Shown: positions 1-6,906, counted from the stretch's first letter. The stretch: 8,669 nucleotides of DNA from Chloroflexota bacterium (GCA_003577005.1 QEUW01000391.1:1-8669); one strand, 5' to 3'. Numbers and translations are program-made. The notes: generated from the sequence alone by a model not told the origin.

Positions 1-1305
1 TGCTGCACCGAGTATGTTGCGTTGGTCCAAAGCGAGGAGCGTGAGATCCTCACCGTGGTTGCGCACATACCGTACTGTGGCAGCAATCGTTGATTGATAC
101 CCCACTCCCCTCTGCCGGTGTAGGGCACCAAAATAGCTGTAGGTCAACGCATGAAGCGCGTAGAAGGGATGGCCCTGGTCGCGCCGATGTTTGACCAGGC
201 TACGTCGCATGAGGGTCTTCAGCATCCGGTCTACATGAAGTAAGGGCTGTTGTACATATTCAGCCAGCAGATCAGCTGTAGCACCCGGTGCAAACAAGGC
301 GCCAAAGGCTTGACAAAGATCACGTTCCTCTTCCGTGAGTGTTTGATAACTGAAATCCAACAGGTGTTTTACGCTCTGGCGACCTTCAGCCGCAAAATTG
401 CCCGGCATGGGTAGGTTGTGTGGTGATTTTGCGATCTGGAGCTGCAGTTCACCAGGTGTATAGTCATCGATCCTCATCGTTACGCCAGCAATCTCCAAGG
501 CGTACGCATGATAGCCAAGCTCCTGGCACAGCCGACTTGCTTCCGGGTCTGTTGCAAGGTCATCGCGTTCGGCGTAGAAGCTTAACAGGTTCAAAGCTGC
601 GTCCGGTTCGAGTTCTCCCACTTCTATTGCTTCCGGCAGCGCAAACTTTTCCCGCGCTGTCGCCAACACAGGTAGGCCGGGTGGAACTGCCTCGAGAGCT
701 GCATAGAGCGCCGCGCCATTCCATACATTGTCCAACACGAGCAGGCCAATCTCCGCCACTGCCAGCAGATCGCGCACAGTAAGTACACGGTCGTGTAGAT
801 TCTCCAGGTGCAGGATGCCCCGGCTTTTCTCTCTGCTGGCGAAGCGCTGCCATAGCGCGTCGAGCACCATATCCGTGCTTGCCTGACCGCACTGGAGCCA
901 AACAACAGGTCCCTTCCCCATACTGATCCGCTGATCGGCAACCACAGCCGCAATAGCCGTTTTTCCGACACCAGCCAGGCCGTACAGGAGGAGCCGGCTG
1001 CCACGGTCAAGTGCGGCATGGATGCGCACCAACAGATAATCACGGCCAATCAGTTGCCGGGGTGCATCCACAATACCCTTAGACCGATGGATACTGGCCA
1101 TCAGTCTTCGCCCGACGGCGAGTTCGGGCGCAAGCGGCGCAAGTTTCTCACTCAGACCAGCGAGTTGATGCTGAAGGTCATCGATCTCTACAACCACATG
1201 TGCTGGCGCGTATGCGCCAAATTTGGCTGCCTGCTGCTCTAGCACGCGCAATCGTTTTTGATAGATAGACTGCATCTCCAATAGGTGCTGAAGCTCGTCA
1301 TCCAT
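1..1305 (-). CDS. NB-ARC/STAND (NLR-like) ATPase, N-terminal part, runs off left edge
   Basis: I translated the reverse strand and found an open frame from an ATG at 1305-1303 to the window edge (435 residues, no stop). Residues 4-55 are a short charged helical segment (LLEMQSIYQKRLRVLEQQ, then a VVVEIDDLQ stretch). It resembles the small coiled domain often placed before NTPase modules in Chloroflexota and cyanobacterial STAND proteins. An NB-ARC-type ATPase follows: a LIGRDYLL lead-in (about 85-92), Walker A GLAGVGKT at 109-116, Walker B LLVLD at 188-192, a sensor-like TARE at 216-219, and LGYHAYALEIAG near 263-274 in the place of the GLPLAL motif. Residues 316-395 look like the winged-helix part (FSYQTLTEEE, YALHALTYSYFG). 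The C-terminal sensor region, usually TPR or WD40 repeats, lies outside the window. Family knowledge suggests a signal-sensing switch, either a regulator or an antiphage or cell-death protein; the effector cannot be named. The start has no clear Shine-Dalgarno sequence, and the frame stays open upstream to about 1471 without a better ATG. Confidence 0.85.
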   Translation of the reverse strand, partial: MDDELQHLLEMQSIYQKRLRVLEQQAAKFGAYAPAHVVVEIDDLQHQLAGLSEKLAPLAPELAVGRRLMASIHRSKGIVDAPRQLIGRDYLLVRIHAALDRGSRLLLYGLAGVGKTAIAAVVADQRISMGKGPVVWLQCGQASTDMVLDALWQRFASREKSRGILHLENLHDRVLTVRDLLAVAEIGLLVLDNVWNGAALYAALEAVPPGLPVLATAREKFALPEAIEVGELEPDAALNLLSFYAERDDLATDPEASRLCQELGYHAYALEIAGVTMRIDDYTPGELQLQIAKSPHNLPMPGNFAAEGRQSVKHLLDFSYQTLTEEERDLCQAFGALFAPGATADLLAEYVQQPLLHVDRMLKTLMRRSLVKHRRDQGHPFYALHALTYSYFGALHRQRGVGYQSTIAATVRYVRNHGEDLTLLALDQRNILGAA

Positions 1306-1445
1306 AGCAGCAAGACTGTCGTAAAAAAGGGTGACACTGGCACCGCATCGTCTGCAGAGGAAGCAAACTACAATCCACGGCGCCCTAATTACCTGGCGGT
1401 TGGGCGAAAGCAGATATATGAGCAGAGAAACGTCAGAATGATCAT

Positions 1446-1474
1446 ATAATAGTACAGATGTGAAGGTTCGTCAA
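1446..1474 (-). promoter_or_regulatory. Candidate sigma-70-type promoter for the STAND ATPase gene
   Basis: On the minus strand, TTGACG (1474-1469) is followed by exactly 17 bases and then TATTAT (1451-1446). This is close to the TTGACA-N17-TATAAT consensus. It points toward the minus-strand ATPase gene and would give a leader of about 135 bases before the ATG at 1305. Its -35 box lies within the upstream region of the plus-strand hisB promoter candidate. It is seen by eye only and there is no transcript evidence. Confidence 0.55.
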
Positions 1475-1485
1475 TCCAGTTTTTA

Positions 1486-1494
1486 TGCTATAAT
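1486..1494 (+). promoter_or_regulatory. Candidate extended -10 promoter for hisB
   Basis: TGCTATAAT is a perfect extended -10 element (TGn followed by TATAAT). No good -35 hexamer stands 16-18 bases upstream, which is typical of extended -10 promoters. Transcription would begin near 1501, leaving a leader of about 75 bases before the hisB ATG at 1576. That leader contains a small GTGGT/ACCAC stem (1524-1528 with 1536-1540). The promoter faces away from, and overlaps the upstream region of, the minus-strand promoter at 1446-1474. Confidence 0.55.
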
Positions 1495-1575
1495 CTGCGC
1501 AAAAGGTTTTGGGAAGACAATAGGTGGTCAGGAAAACCACGAAACCAGCTACTGTGGGTCAGGCGGCGAGAGATC

Positions 1576-2207
1576 ATGTCATCAGAGGCGACAAAAGGTG
1601 GAATTGAGGTACGCGAGGCACGCATCGAACGCAGTACCAGCGAAACCCAGGTCACTGTCAATCTGCGGATCGATGGCCGCGGCCAGGCGCAGGTCAGCAC
1701 CGGTATCGGCTTTCTCGACCACATGTTGACTTTGCTGGCCGGTCACGGTCTCTTTGACCTCATCGTGCCATCGTGCAGGCGCAGGGCGACCTCCCCATCG
1801 ACGAACACCATACCGCCGAAGATGTGATGATCTGCCTGGGGCGGGTGCTCGACCAGGCGTTGGGCGACCGCCGGGGCATTGTCCGCACGGCGCATAGCTT
1901 TGTGCCAATGGACGAGGCGCTGGCGCTAGTGGCGGTAGACCTGGGCGGCCGCCCCTATTGCGTCTTCGAGGGTGAATTTGCCACCCCCAAAGTGGGGCAG
2001 CTCAGCACCGATCTGATCTTTCATCTCTGCGAGAGCCTAGCGACCCACGCCCGTATAAACCTCCACGCCAAAATCCTCTATGGCCGCAACGACCATCACA
2101 AAGTCGAGGCGCTCTTCAAAGCGCTGGCCCGCGCCCTCGACGCTGCCACCCAGCGCGACCCCCGCCGGCAAGATGTACCCAGCACCAAAGGTTCGCTGAC
2201 GGTGTAA
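1576..2207 (+). pseudogene. hisB: Imidazoleglycerol-phosphate dehydratase, frameshifted by an 8-bp tandem duplication
   Basis: HisB (IGPD) removes water from imidazole glycerol phosphate to give imidazole acetol phosphate in histidine synthesis. The first frame, from ATG 1576, carries [20 protein letters not shown] and [23 protein letters not shown], then turns to nonsense and stops at 1825-1827. The second frame continues the family sequence with [46 protein letters not shown] and PSTKGSLTV, ending at TAA 2205-2207. The His-rich metal-binding motifs of the family are all present, but they are spread over the two frames. At the junction the 8-mer CATCGTGC occurs twice in tandem (1761-1768 and 1769-1776). 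Removing one copy restores a continuous protein of 207 residues, close to the usual 195-200. A GTG at 1773 could restart the second half, but that product would lack the GFLDHM half of the active site. Either the gene is truly broken or the duplication is a sequencing or assembly error. The start is preceded by GGCGAGAG. Confidence 0.9.
1761..1776 (+). repeat. 8-bp tandem duplication inside hisB
   Basis: CATCGTGC is repeated directly with no spacer. The extra 8 bases shift the frame by +2 and separate the two parts of HisB. With one copy the codons read GAC CTC ATC GTG CAG GCG CAG GGC GAC, which is DLIVQAQGD, the expected family sequence at this point. Confidence 0.9.
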
Positions 2208-2214
2208 ATGCACT

Positions 2215-2291
2215 ATAGACCGCGGATCGCACGGGTGAGGCGGATTTCCGCGGATAAAAATCAGCAAAAATCCGCCTCATCCGCGGTCTAT
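2215..2291. repeat. Palindromic intergenic repeat / long hairpin between convergent hisB and rluD
   Basis: The outer arms ATAGACCGCGGAT (2215-2227) and ATCCGCGGTCTAT (2279-2291) are perfect reverse complements of 13 bases. Inner arms GAGGCGGATTT (2237-2247) and AAATCCGCCTC (2268-2278) pair for 11 more. The left side carries 9 unpaired bases (2228-2236). The loop 2248-2267 holds another CCGCGGAT, so that 8-mer appears three times (2220-2227, 2248-2255 and reversed at 2279-2286). The element begins a few bases after the hisB stop and ends one base before the rluD stop triplet. It looks like a dispersed intergenic palindrome and would also serve as a bidirectional transcription barrier, though there is no classic U-tract. 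Confidence 0.75.
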
Positions 2292-3299
2292 TCAGTTTTC
2301 TTCCAGTCGATCCAGAATCTGTTGCAGATCAGCCGGCAGGGGCGAGACGAATTCCTGTTCCTGGCCTGTGCTGGGGAGGACAAAACGCAGCCGGTGGGCG
2401 TGAAGAAACTGGCGCGGGACCGGCAACCGTTGTTGGCGGTAGCCATAGAGGGGGTCTCCCACCACAGGGTGTTTGCGCCAGGCAAAATGGACGCGGATTT
2501 GGTGTGTGCGCCCGGTGTGGATGACAGCGCTCACCAGACTGAAGTTGGCGCGGCCGGTGCTGTCGCGCACGGCCGTGGTGTAGTAGCCAAGCACCCGGTA
2601 TTCGGTGACGGCTGGCCGCCCGCGCGGCTCGCCTGTGCGCGGGTCGGGTGGCAGGATGGCCTGGCGCAGCCGGTCGCTGGGGTGGCGACCAATCGGCGCC
2701 ACGATCCGCCCCGCCGCTGGCTCGACCTGCCCTTCTACGAGGGCGAGATATTCTTTGTAGACGGTGCGCGCCTGGAACTGGGCCTGCAACGCCCGGTGTG
2801 CCTGGTCGTGTTTGGCCACGACGATCAGCCCGGAGGTATCTTTATCCAGCCGGTGGACGATGCCCGGTCGCACTGGCCCATCAGCTGGACCTACGCCGGC
2901 AATCGCCGGGCAGTGATGGAGCACGGCGTTGACCAGCGTATCGTGCGTATGGCCGGGCGCAGGGTGGACTACCATACCGGCCGGTTTGTCGATGACCAGC
3001 AGATCGTTGTCTTCATAGAGAATGGCGAGGGGAATTGGGGCAGGTGTGAGTACATCGACTTTTGCGACAGGCGGAATTGCGACCAGAATCTCGTCGCCTG
3101 CCTCCAACCGGTAGCTGGCCTTGCCCGTCTTGCTGTTGACCCAGATACGGCCATCCTCGATCCAGCGTTGGATTTCACTACGGCTGCGGTCGGGCAGTGT
3201 GGCGGCCAGCCATCGATCTAACCGTTGGCCGCTCTCGTGATCACCGGCCACCAGACGAACAGAAGCGTGTGGCGCGGCGGGGTCAGCTACAGCAGCCAT
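2292..3299 (-). CDS. rluD: RluA/RluD-family 23S rRNA pseudouridine synthase
   Basis: This 335-residue protein isomerises uridines to pseudouridine in RNA; RluD acts on helix 69 of 23S rRNA. An N-terminal S4 RNA-binding domain (about 23-75: QRLDRWLA, SRSEIQRWIEDGRIWVN) is followed by the catalytic domain. This contains IDKPAGMVVHPAPGH (103-117), the signature GIVHRLDKDTSGL with catalytic Asp152, the YLALVEG strand, and HTGRTHQIRVHF (261-272). Length and domain order match RluD, while RluB/E/F types lack this HRLDKDTSG arrangement. The start ATG at 3299-3297 has only a weak AGATGAG upstream, but it places the S4 domain normally. The gene lies downstream of lspA on the same strand, a frequent bacterial pairing, with about 80 bases between them that contain a 24-bp palindrome. 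The exact target uridines (RluD versus RluC/RluA) are inferred from the family. Confidence 0.92.
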   Translation of the reverse strand: MAAVADPAAPHASVRLVAGDHESGQRLDRWLAATLPDRSRSEIQRWIEDGRIWVNSKTGKASYRLEAGDEILVAIPPVAKVDVLTPAPIPLAILYEDNDLLVIDKPAGMVVHPAPGHTHDTLVNAVLHHCPAIAGVGPADGPVRPGIVHRLDKDTSGLIVVAKHDQAHRALQAQFQARTVYKEYLALVEGQVEPAAGRIVAPIGRHPSDRLRQAILPPDPRTGEPRGRPAVTEYRVLGYYTTAVRDSTGRANFSLVSAVIHTGRTHQIRVHFAWRKHPVVGDPLYGYRQQRLPVPRQFLHAHRLRFVLPSTGQEQEFVSPLPADLQQILDRLEEN

Positions 3300-3334
3300 G
3301 TATCACTCATCTTAAAAATCGTGTGCGGCAACTG

Positions 3335-3373
3335 CACTAACACTTCACTAACAATTGTCAATTGACAATTGTT
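3335..3373. repeat. 24-bp perfect palindrome with adjacent direct repeats in the lspA-rluD gap
   Basis: Positions 3350-3373 read AACAATTGTCAA followed by its exact reverse complement TTGACAATTGTT, so the palindrome is perfect with no spacer. It starts 7 bases beyond the lspA stop and about 50 bases before the rluD start. Next to it, CACTAACA occurs twice (3335-3342 and 3346-3353) with starts 11 bases apart, about one helical turn. It has no T-run, so it is not an intrinsic terminator. It could be an operator for a dimeric regulator, or a copy of a dispersed AATTGTCAATT-type repeat. The minus-strand TTGACA inside it has no convincing -10 at proper spacing. Confidence 0.6.
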
Positions 3374-3380
3374 GATGGAG

Positions 3381-3935
3381 CTATGGGTGCTCGGCGGGTA
3401 GCTCATCCGCTCTGGTCTTCTCGTGCGCTGTGAGGCGCTGCTGCCGGACATCTTCCCAGACGAGATAGACGCCGAGTGCGATCACACCCACGACAATACT
3501 GCTGTCGGCAATATTGTAATTGGGCCAGTAATAGACATCAGGGATGCCCATCTTGACAAAATCGGTGACATAGCCCTGGTTGAGGCGGTCGATGAGATTG
3601 CCAACTGCGCCGCCCAGTTGCATACCAAGCAAGACGCGCAGCCAGCGCTGGCGTGGGTCGAGATTGCGGGCATAGACGAGAATTGCCACCGCAACCACGA
3701 TTGCAATTACGACGAAGAGATTGCCCTGGTTTTGCAAAATGCCAAATGCGGCCCCGTAGTTCCGCACATGCTCGAAGACAAAATACTCACCCAGCGCAGG
3801 GATGGGGACCATCGACGTATATTCGGGAACGGTACGCCGCACCCAATCTTTGGTCCACTGATCCAGCACGATGATTACCCCTGCTACGGCGAGAATCAAC
3901 CACGCCCGGCGCCACCAATTGACCATACCTTGCAT
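3381..3935 (-). CDS. lspA: Lipoprotein signal peptidase (signal peptidase II)
   Basis: LspA is an integral membrane aspartyl protease that cuts signal peptides from diacylated prolipoproteins. The 184-residue sequence shows the four hydrophobic segments of the family (about 11-27, 70-88, 99-113 and 145-160). It also carries VLDQWTKDWV (23-32), NYGAAFGIL (59-67), GGAVGNLIDR with catalytic Asp116, and YYWPNYNIADSSI with catalytic Asp144. Both active-site aspartates are therefore present. The tail after 163 is charged and cytosolic (VRQQRLTAHEKTRADELPAEHP in two parts). The ATG at 3935-3933 is preceded by AAAGGAAAAAGT, a usable Shine-Dalgarno; a second ATG three codons in (MVNWW) is possible. 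The gene is followed by rluD on the same strand and is divergent from the nitrilase-like gene. Confidence 0.95.
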   Translation of the reverse strand: MQGMVNWWRRAWLILAVAGVIIVLDQWTKDWVRRTVPEYTSMVPIPALGEYFVFEHVRNYGAAFGILQNQGNLFVVIAIVVAVAILVYARNLDPRQRWLRVLLGMQLGGAVGNLIDRLNQGYVTDFVKMGIPDVYYWPNYNIADSSIVVGVIALGVYLVWEDVRQQRLTAHEKTRADELPAEHP

Positions 3936-3962
3936 ACTTTTTCCTTTCCCTTTGCTTCACGG

Positions 3963-3991
3963 CCTATAATTGTAATACATACTTGCGTGAA
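3963..3991 (-). promoter_or_regulatory. Possible promoter for lspA
   Basis: On the minus strand TTCACG (3991-3986) is followed by 17 bases and TATAGG (3968-3963). Each hexamer matches its consensus at four of six positions. The spacing and direction fit transcription of lspA, whose ATG is about 28 bases beyond the -10 element. This is a weak call, and an overlapping TACAAT is an alternative -10. Confidence 0.3.
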
Positions 3992-4011
3992 ATGGGGAAT
4001 CGCCAAGGTTG

Positions 4012-4020
4012 TGCTATACT
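4012..4020 (+). promoter_or_regulatory. Candidate extended -10 promoter for the nitrilase-like gene
   Basis: TGCTATACT is an extended -10 element (TGn, then TATACT). No strong -35 stands at the correct distance. A transcript from near 4027 would carry a leader of about 100 bases that includes the hairpin at 4035-4096 and the AGGAG ribosome site at 4120-4124, six bases before the ATG at 4131. Confidence 0.5.
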
Positions 4021-4034
4021 TCCACAATCTTTTC

Positions 4035-4096
4035 CAGACAACAGCAGATCTGGGTTTGGGCAGGGCCTGGCCGAACCCTCGTAATTCTGTTGTCTG
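4035..4096 (+). promoter_or_regulatory. Structured 5' leader (imperfect two-part hairpin)
   Basis: CAGACAACAG (4035-4044) is the exact reverse complement of CTGTTGTCTG (4087-4096). Nested inside, GGGTTTGG (4052-4059) pairs with CCGAACCC (4071-4078) with one G-U pair, closing an 11-base loop. The structure lies between the promoter candidate at 4012 and the ribosome site at 4120, so it would be part of the mRNA leader. It has no T-run after the stem, so it is not a simple terminator. Whether it binds a ligand or protein cannot be told from sequence, and it matches no riboswitch that I recognise. Confidence 0.4.
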
Positions 4097-4130
4097 TTGT
4101 CTTGCTACAAACGCACGTTAGGAGAGCTCT

Positions 4131-4946
<816 letters not shown>

Positions 4947-4989
4947 GTATGCGCTATCAGATATACCAGATACGCCGCCAACAGGTGTG

Positions 4990-5014
4990 GGGCGCCCTTG
5001 TGGACGGGACGCCC
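4990..5014 (+). other. Short GC-rich hairpin upstream of the DUF402-like gene
   Basis: GGGCGCCC (4990-4997) pairs with GGACGCCC (5007-5014) with one mismatch around a 9-base loop. It lies 27 bases before the preferred ATG at 5041. No T-run follows, so it is not a standard terminator. Its presence mildly supports 4947-5040 being non-coding rather than an N-terminal extension from the GTG at 4987. Confidence 0.3.
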
Positions 5015-5040
5015 AGCCCCGTTGCGTCGAATCGGACAAG

Positions 5041-5559
5041 ATGGGACAGCTATTGAGACAGATTCAGAGTGGAGACTGGCCAGCCAACCCCCACTTGGGC
5101 GACTATCGATCCCAGTTGCTGGACAAAATGTTTGTGGAGCGCGCCACCTGGCGCCAATCTGCGCCGACGCAGCGGATCGGCGACACAGTGGTCGTGGCGC
5201 CGGGATATGTTTGGGTGCGTTTTTGGCTATTGAACGGGGAAGAGCCGATCGAAAAGTATTTCGATGATCACCGTACTGTGGTCGGTTTTTATATCCCGCT
5301 TTGTATGCCGGTCCAGCGGCGTGGCGCCGCCTTTTTTGCCCGTTCGCTCTTGTTGGGTCTCTGGCTCCACCCCAACGGTCGCTTGACGGTATTGGGCGAA
5401 GACGAATTCGAGGCTGCGGCCAACAGCGGCGAATTGACCCCCGTCGAGGTCGAGCACGCCGAGTACCGGATCCGCATCCTGACGTTGGAGATCAGCCAAA
5501 AACGCTACCCGCCTGGCATGGTGCGCACTTTTGCGCTGGCCGATGAATATCAAGGTTAA
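5041..5559 (+). CDS. DUF402-like protein
   Basis: This 172-residue protein has a variable N-terminal part (1-45) and a beta-rich core: RIGDTVVVAPGYVWVRFWLL (45-64), KYFDDHRTVVGFYIPLCMPV (72-91), then LLLGLWLHPNGRLTVLGEDEFEAA (103-126) and a helical tail. The order matches the DUF402/FomD-like fold, in which characterised members are metal-dependent nucleotide phosphatases. In those, the strand before the turn usually reads like DLELDLVVDPDG; here the matching stretch SLLLGLWLHPNG has lost the acidic residues, although EDE at 120-122 is kept. Phosphatase activity is therefore doubtful. I prefer the ATG at 5041; a GTG at 4987 would add 18 residues that do not resemble the family and would include a hairpin. 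The stop TAA at 5557-5559 lies 6 bases before hisH, so the two are probably co-transcribed. The family assignment is from pattern memory and is not certain. Confidence 0.7.
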   Translation: MGQLLRQIQSGDWPANPHLGDYRSQLLDKMFVERATWRQSAPTQRIGDTVVVAPGYVWVRFWLLNGEEPIEKYFDDHRTVVGFYIPLCMPVQRRGAAFFARSLLLGLWLHPNGRLTVLGEDEFEAAANSGELTPVEVEHAEYRIRILTLEISQKRYPPGMVRTFALADEYQG

Positions 5560-5565
5560 AGTGTG

Positions 5566-6231
5566 ATGATCGCTATCATCGATTATGGCGTGGGAAATCT
5601 GCGCAGCGTCTACAAAGCCTTTGAAACGGTCGCAGCGCCCCTCGGCATCCCGGTTGACATCGTAGATGCCCCCACCGATCTGACCCGCTGGCGCGCCGTG
5701 GTGCTTCCTGGCCAGGGTGCTTTTGGCGACAGTGTAGACAATTTGCGGACGCGCGGCTTTGAGGCGCCCCTGCTCGATGCTGTCCATGCCGGGCTGCCAT
5801 TATTGGGCATCTGTGTCGGGATGCAACTGCTCTTTGACGAAAGCGAAGAGATGGGCCAACACGAGGGGCTCCATATCATTCCCGGTCGTGTGCGCCGCTT
5901 CCCAGAGGGGATGTGCGACGCCAGCGTCCCCGGCCACACGTTACGCGTCCCCCAGATCGGCTGGAACCAACTACGCATCAAAGCCGCCGACCCGTTGCTC
6001 GACGATGTGCCCGACGGCGCCTACGCCTATTTTGCCCACAGCTATTACTGTGATACGGCTGATCAGGCGGCAATCCTGGCGACCACCGATTACGGCATCG
6101 AGTATCCAAGCATTGTGCGCTACAAAAACGGCTGGGGCATCCAGCCGCACCCGGAAAAGAGCCACACCGTTGGCCTGCGCATCTTGGGGAATTTTATGCG
6201 CATGGTTCAACACACCACCTCAGAATCGTGA
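5566..6231 (+). CDS. hisH: Imidazole glycerol phosphate synthase, glutamine amidotransferase subunit
   Basis: HisH releases ammonia from glutamine and feeds it to HisF, which makes imidazole glycerol phosphate and AICAR from PRFAR. The 221-residue protein opens with the family start MIAIIDYGVGNLRSV. It carries PGQGAFGDSV in the oxyanion area and LLGICVGMQLLF with nucleophile Cys83. RVPQIGWNQ follows, and AYFAHSYY holds the conserved docking-side segment. The C-terminal motif GWGIQPHPEKS contains the catalytic His195 and Glu197. The usual motif is GxQFHPEKS, so Pro194 in place of Phe is unusual. I chose ATG 5566 because homologues begin MIAIIDYG; a GTG at 5563 would add one residue. The stop TGA (6229-6231) overlaps the GTG start of the next gene by four bases, so translation is probably coupled. 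Its partner hisF begins at 8353. Confidence 0.96.
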   Translation: MIAIIDYGVGNLRSVYKAFETVAAPLGIPVDIVDAPTDLTRWRAVVLPGQGAFGDSVDNLRTRGFEAPLLDAVHAGLPLLGICVGMQLLFDESEEMGQHEGLHIIPGRVRRFPEGMCDASVPGHTLRVPQIGWNQLRIKAADPLLDDVPDGAYAYFAHSYYCDTADQAAILATTDYGIEYPSIVRYKNGWGIQPHPEKSHTVGLRILGNFMRMVQHTTSES

Positions 6232-6836
6232 CCCAGACGTTGCTTTATCTCACTACTCACGCCCATACCCAAGCGGAGCGGAGCACTGGCAGTGCTCACT
6301 GGCGCCTTTCGATGCAGGGGGAGCGCCAGGCCGAGATTCTGGCACAGCAAAGCTTTTGGGCGCAGGTGAACCGGATCATCCTGAGCAGCGAGCCAAAGAC
6401 ACACCTGACGGTGGCGCCGCTCCTGGCGCTACGCCCCCTGCCGGTCACGGTCGATGCGCGCTTTGATGAGCTGATCCGCCCTGGCTGGGTCGAGCAGTAT
6501 GACGAGCAGGTGGCGCAAGCGTTTGCCAACCCGGAAGAGCCAGCCGGTGATTGGGAGCCGGCCCGCGCTGCGCTTGATCGGATAGTGGCCGGTGTTGCCG
6601 ATTTCTGTACGCGCTTTGCCGGGCAGACCCTGGCGCTAGTGGGCCACGGGCTGACGCTGAGCCTCTACCGGGCGCATCTGCTTGGCCAATCCCACGTTGT
6701 GATGGATGACTGGCGGCGTCTCAGTTTTGCGGCCGTGGCGCTCGTCGACCCGGTTGCCGGGCGTTTTCTACATGATTTTCAGGCGGTGGCCGGCGCGCTG
6801 CCGCGCGGTGCAGCCCCGCCGGATCTCAAAAAATGA
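6228..6836 (+). CDS. Histidine-phosphatase (RHG/PGM-like) superfamily protein with altered phosphate pocket
   Basis: The 202-residue product has the shape of the histidine phosphatase superfamily: LLYLTTHAHT at 5-14 (normally LxRHGET), ILSSEPKTHLTVAPLL (51-66), an acidic FDELIRPGWVE (79-89) and ALVGHGLTLSL (136-146). His11, Glu81 and His140 stand in the places of the phosphorylated His, acid and second His. The Arg before the first His is Thr10, and the Arg of the SSxxxRAxxTA motif is absent (Lys57-Thr58). Some Actinobacteria and Chloroflexota relatives seem to share this altered form, so it may be a subfamily trait. It starts with GTG at 6228, overlapping the hisH stop as GTGA, so it should be translated with hisH. 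A role in histidine synthesis, such as histidinol-phosphate phosphatase, is only a hypothesis from position. The tail after about 185 is low in conservation. Confidence 0.75.
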   Translation: MTQTLLYLTTHAHTQAERSTGSAHWRLSMQGERQAEILAQQSFWAQVNRIILSSEPKTHLTVAPLLALRPLPVTVDARFDELIRPGWVEQYDEQVAQAFANPEEPAGDWEPARAALDRIVAGVADFCTRFAGQTLALVGHGLTLSLYRAHLLGQSHVVMDDWRRLSFAAVALVDPVAGRFLHDFQAVAGALPRGAAPPDLKK

Positions 6837-6890
6837 TACAAGCAAAAAATAAAAGACGGATGGGATGTTACGTTTGCTGGCATCCTCCTG

Positions 6891-6899
6891 TGGTACAGT
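6891..6899 (+). promoter_or_regulatory. Possible extended -10 element upstream of hisA
   Basis: TGGTACAGT fits an extended -10 form (TGn plus TACAGT) similar to the elements at 1486-1494 and 4012-4020. No clear -35 stands at the right distance. If used, it would give the hisA-Nudix and hisF genes their own transcript independent of the hisH operon, or drive a leaderless small reading frame whose ATG lies at 6907. Confidence 0.3.
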
Positions 6900-6906
6900 G
6901 AGGCGT

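Noticed and set aside
560..1049. Several reading frames of 110-140 residues in other frames over the STAND gene
   Set aside because: They are Arg/Cys/Trp-rich without motifs, and the true frame here has Walker A, Walker B and other NB-ARC landmarks continuously to the window edge.
1501..1575. A his attenuator or riboswitch in the hisB leader
   Set aside because: There is no His-codon run, no terminator hairpin with T-run and no T-box-like features; only a 5-bp stem is visible.
2208..3221. A 337-residue plus-strand frame antisense to rluD
   Set aside because: It is the antisense shadow of a well-conserved RluD. It has no recognisable domain and begins inside the palindromic repeat.
3350..3373. 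Reading the 24-bp palindrome as an intrinsic terminator for lspA
   Set aside because: The stem is AT-rich and there is no T-run after it on either strand.
3423..4121. A 232-residue plus-strand frame antisense to lspA
   Set aside because: Its sequence is the reverse of LspA codons and then runs through the divergent promoter region. No family features are seen.
4987..5040. N-terminal extension of the DUF402-like protein from GTG 4987
   Set aside because: The 18 extra residues look non-conserved, the region contains a hairpin, and no Shine-Dalgarno sits at the right distance. The ATG at 5041 is preferred, though not proven.
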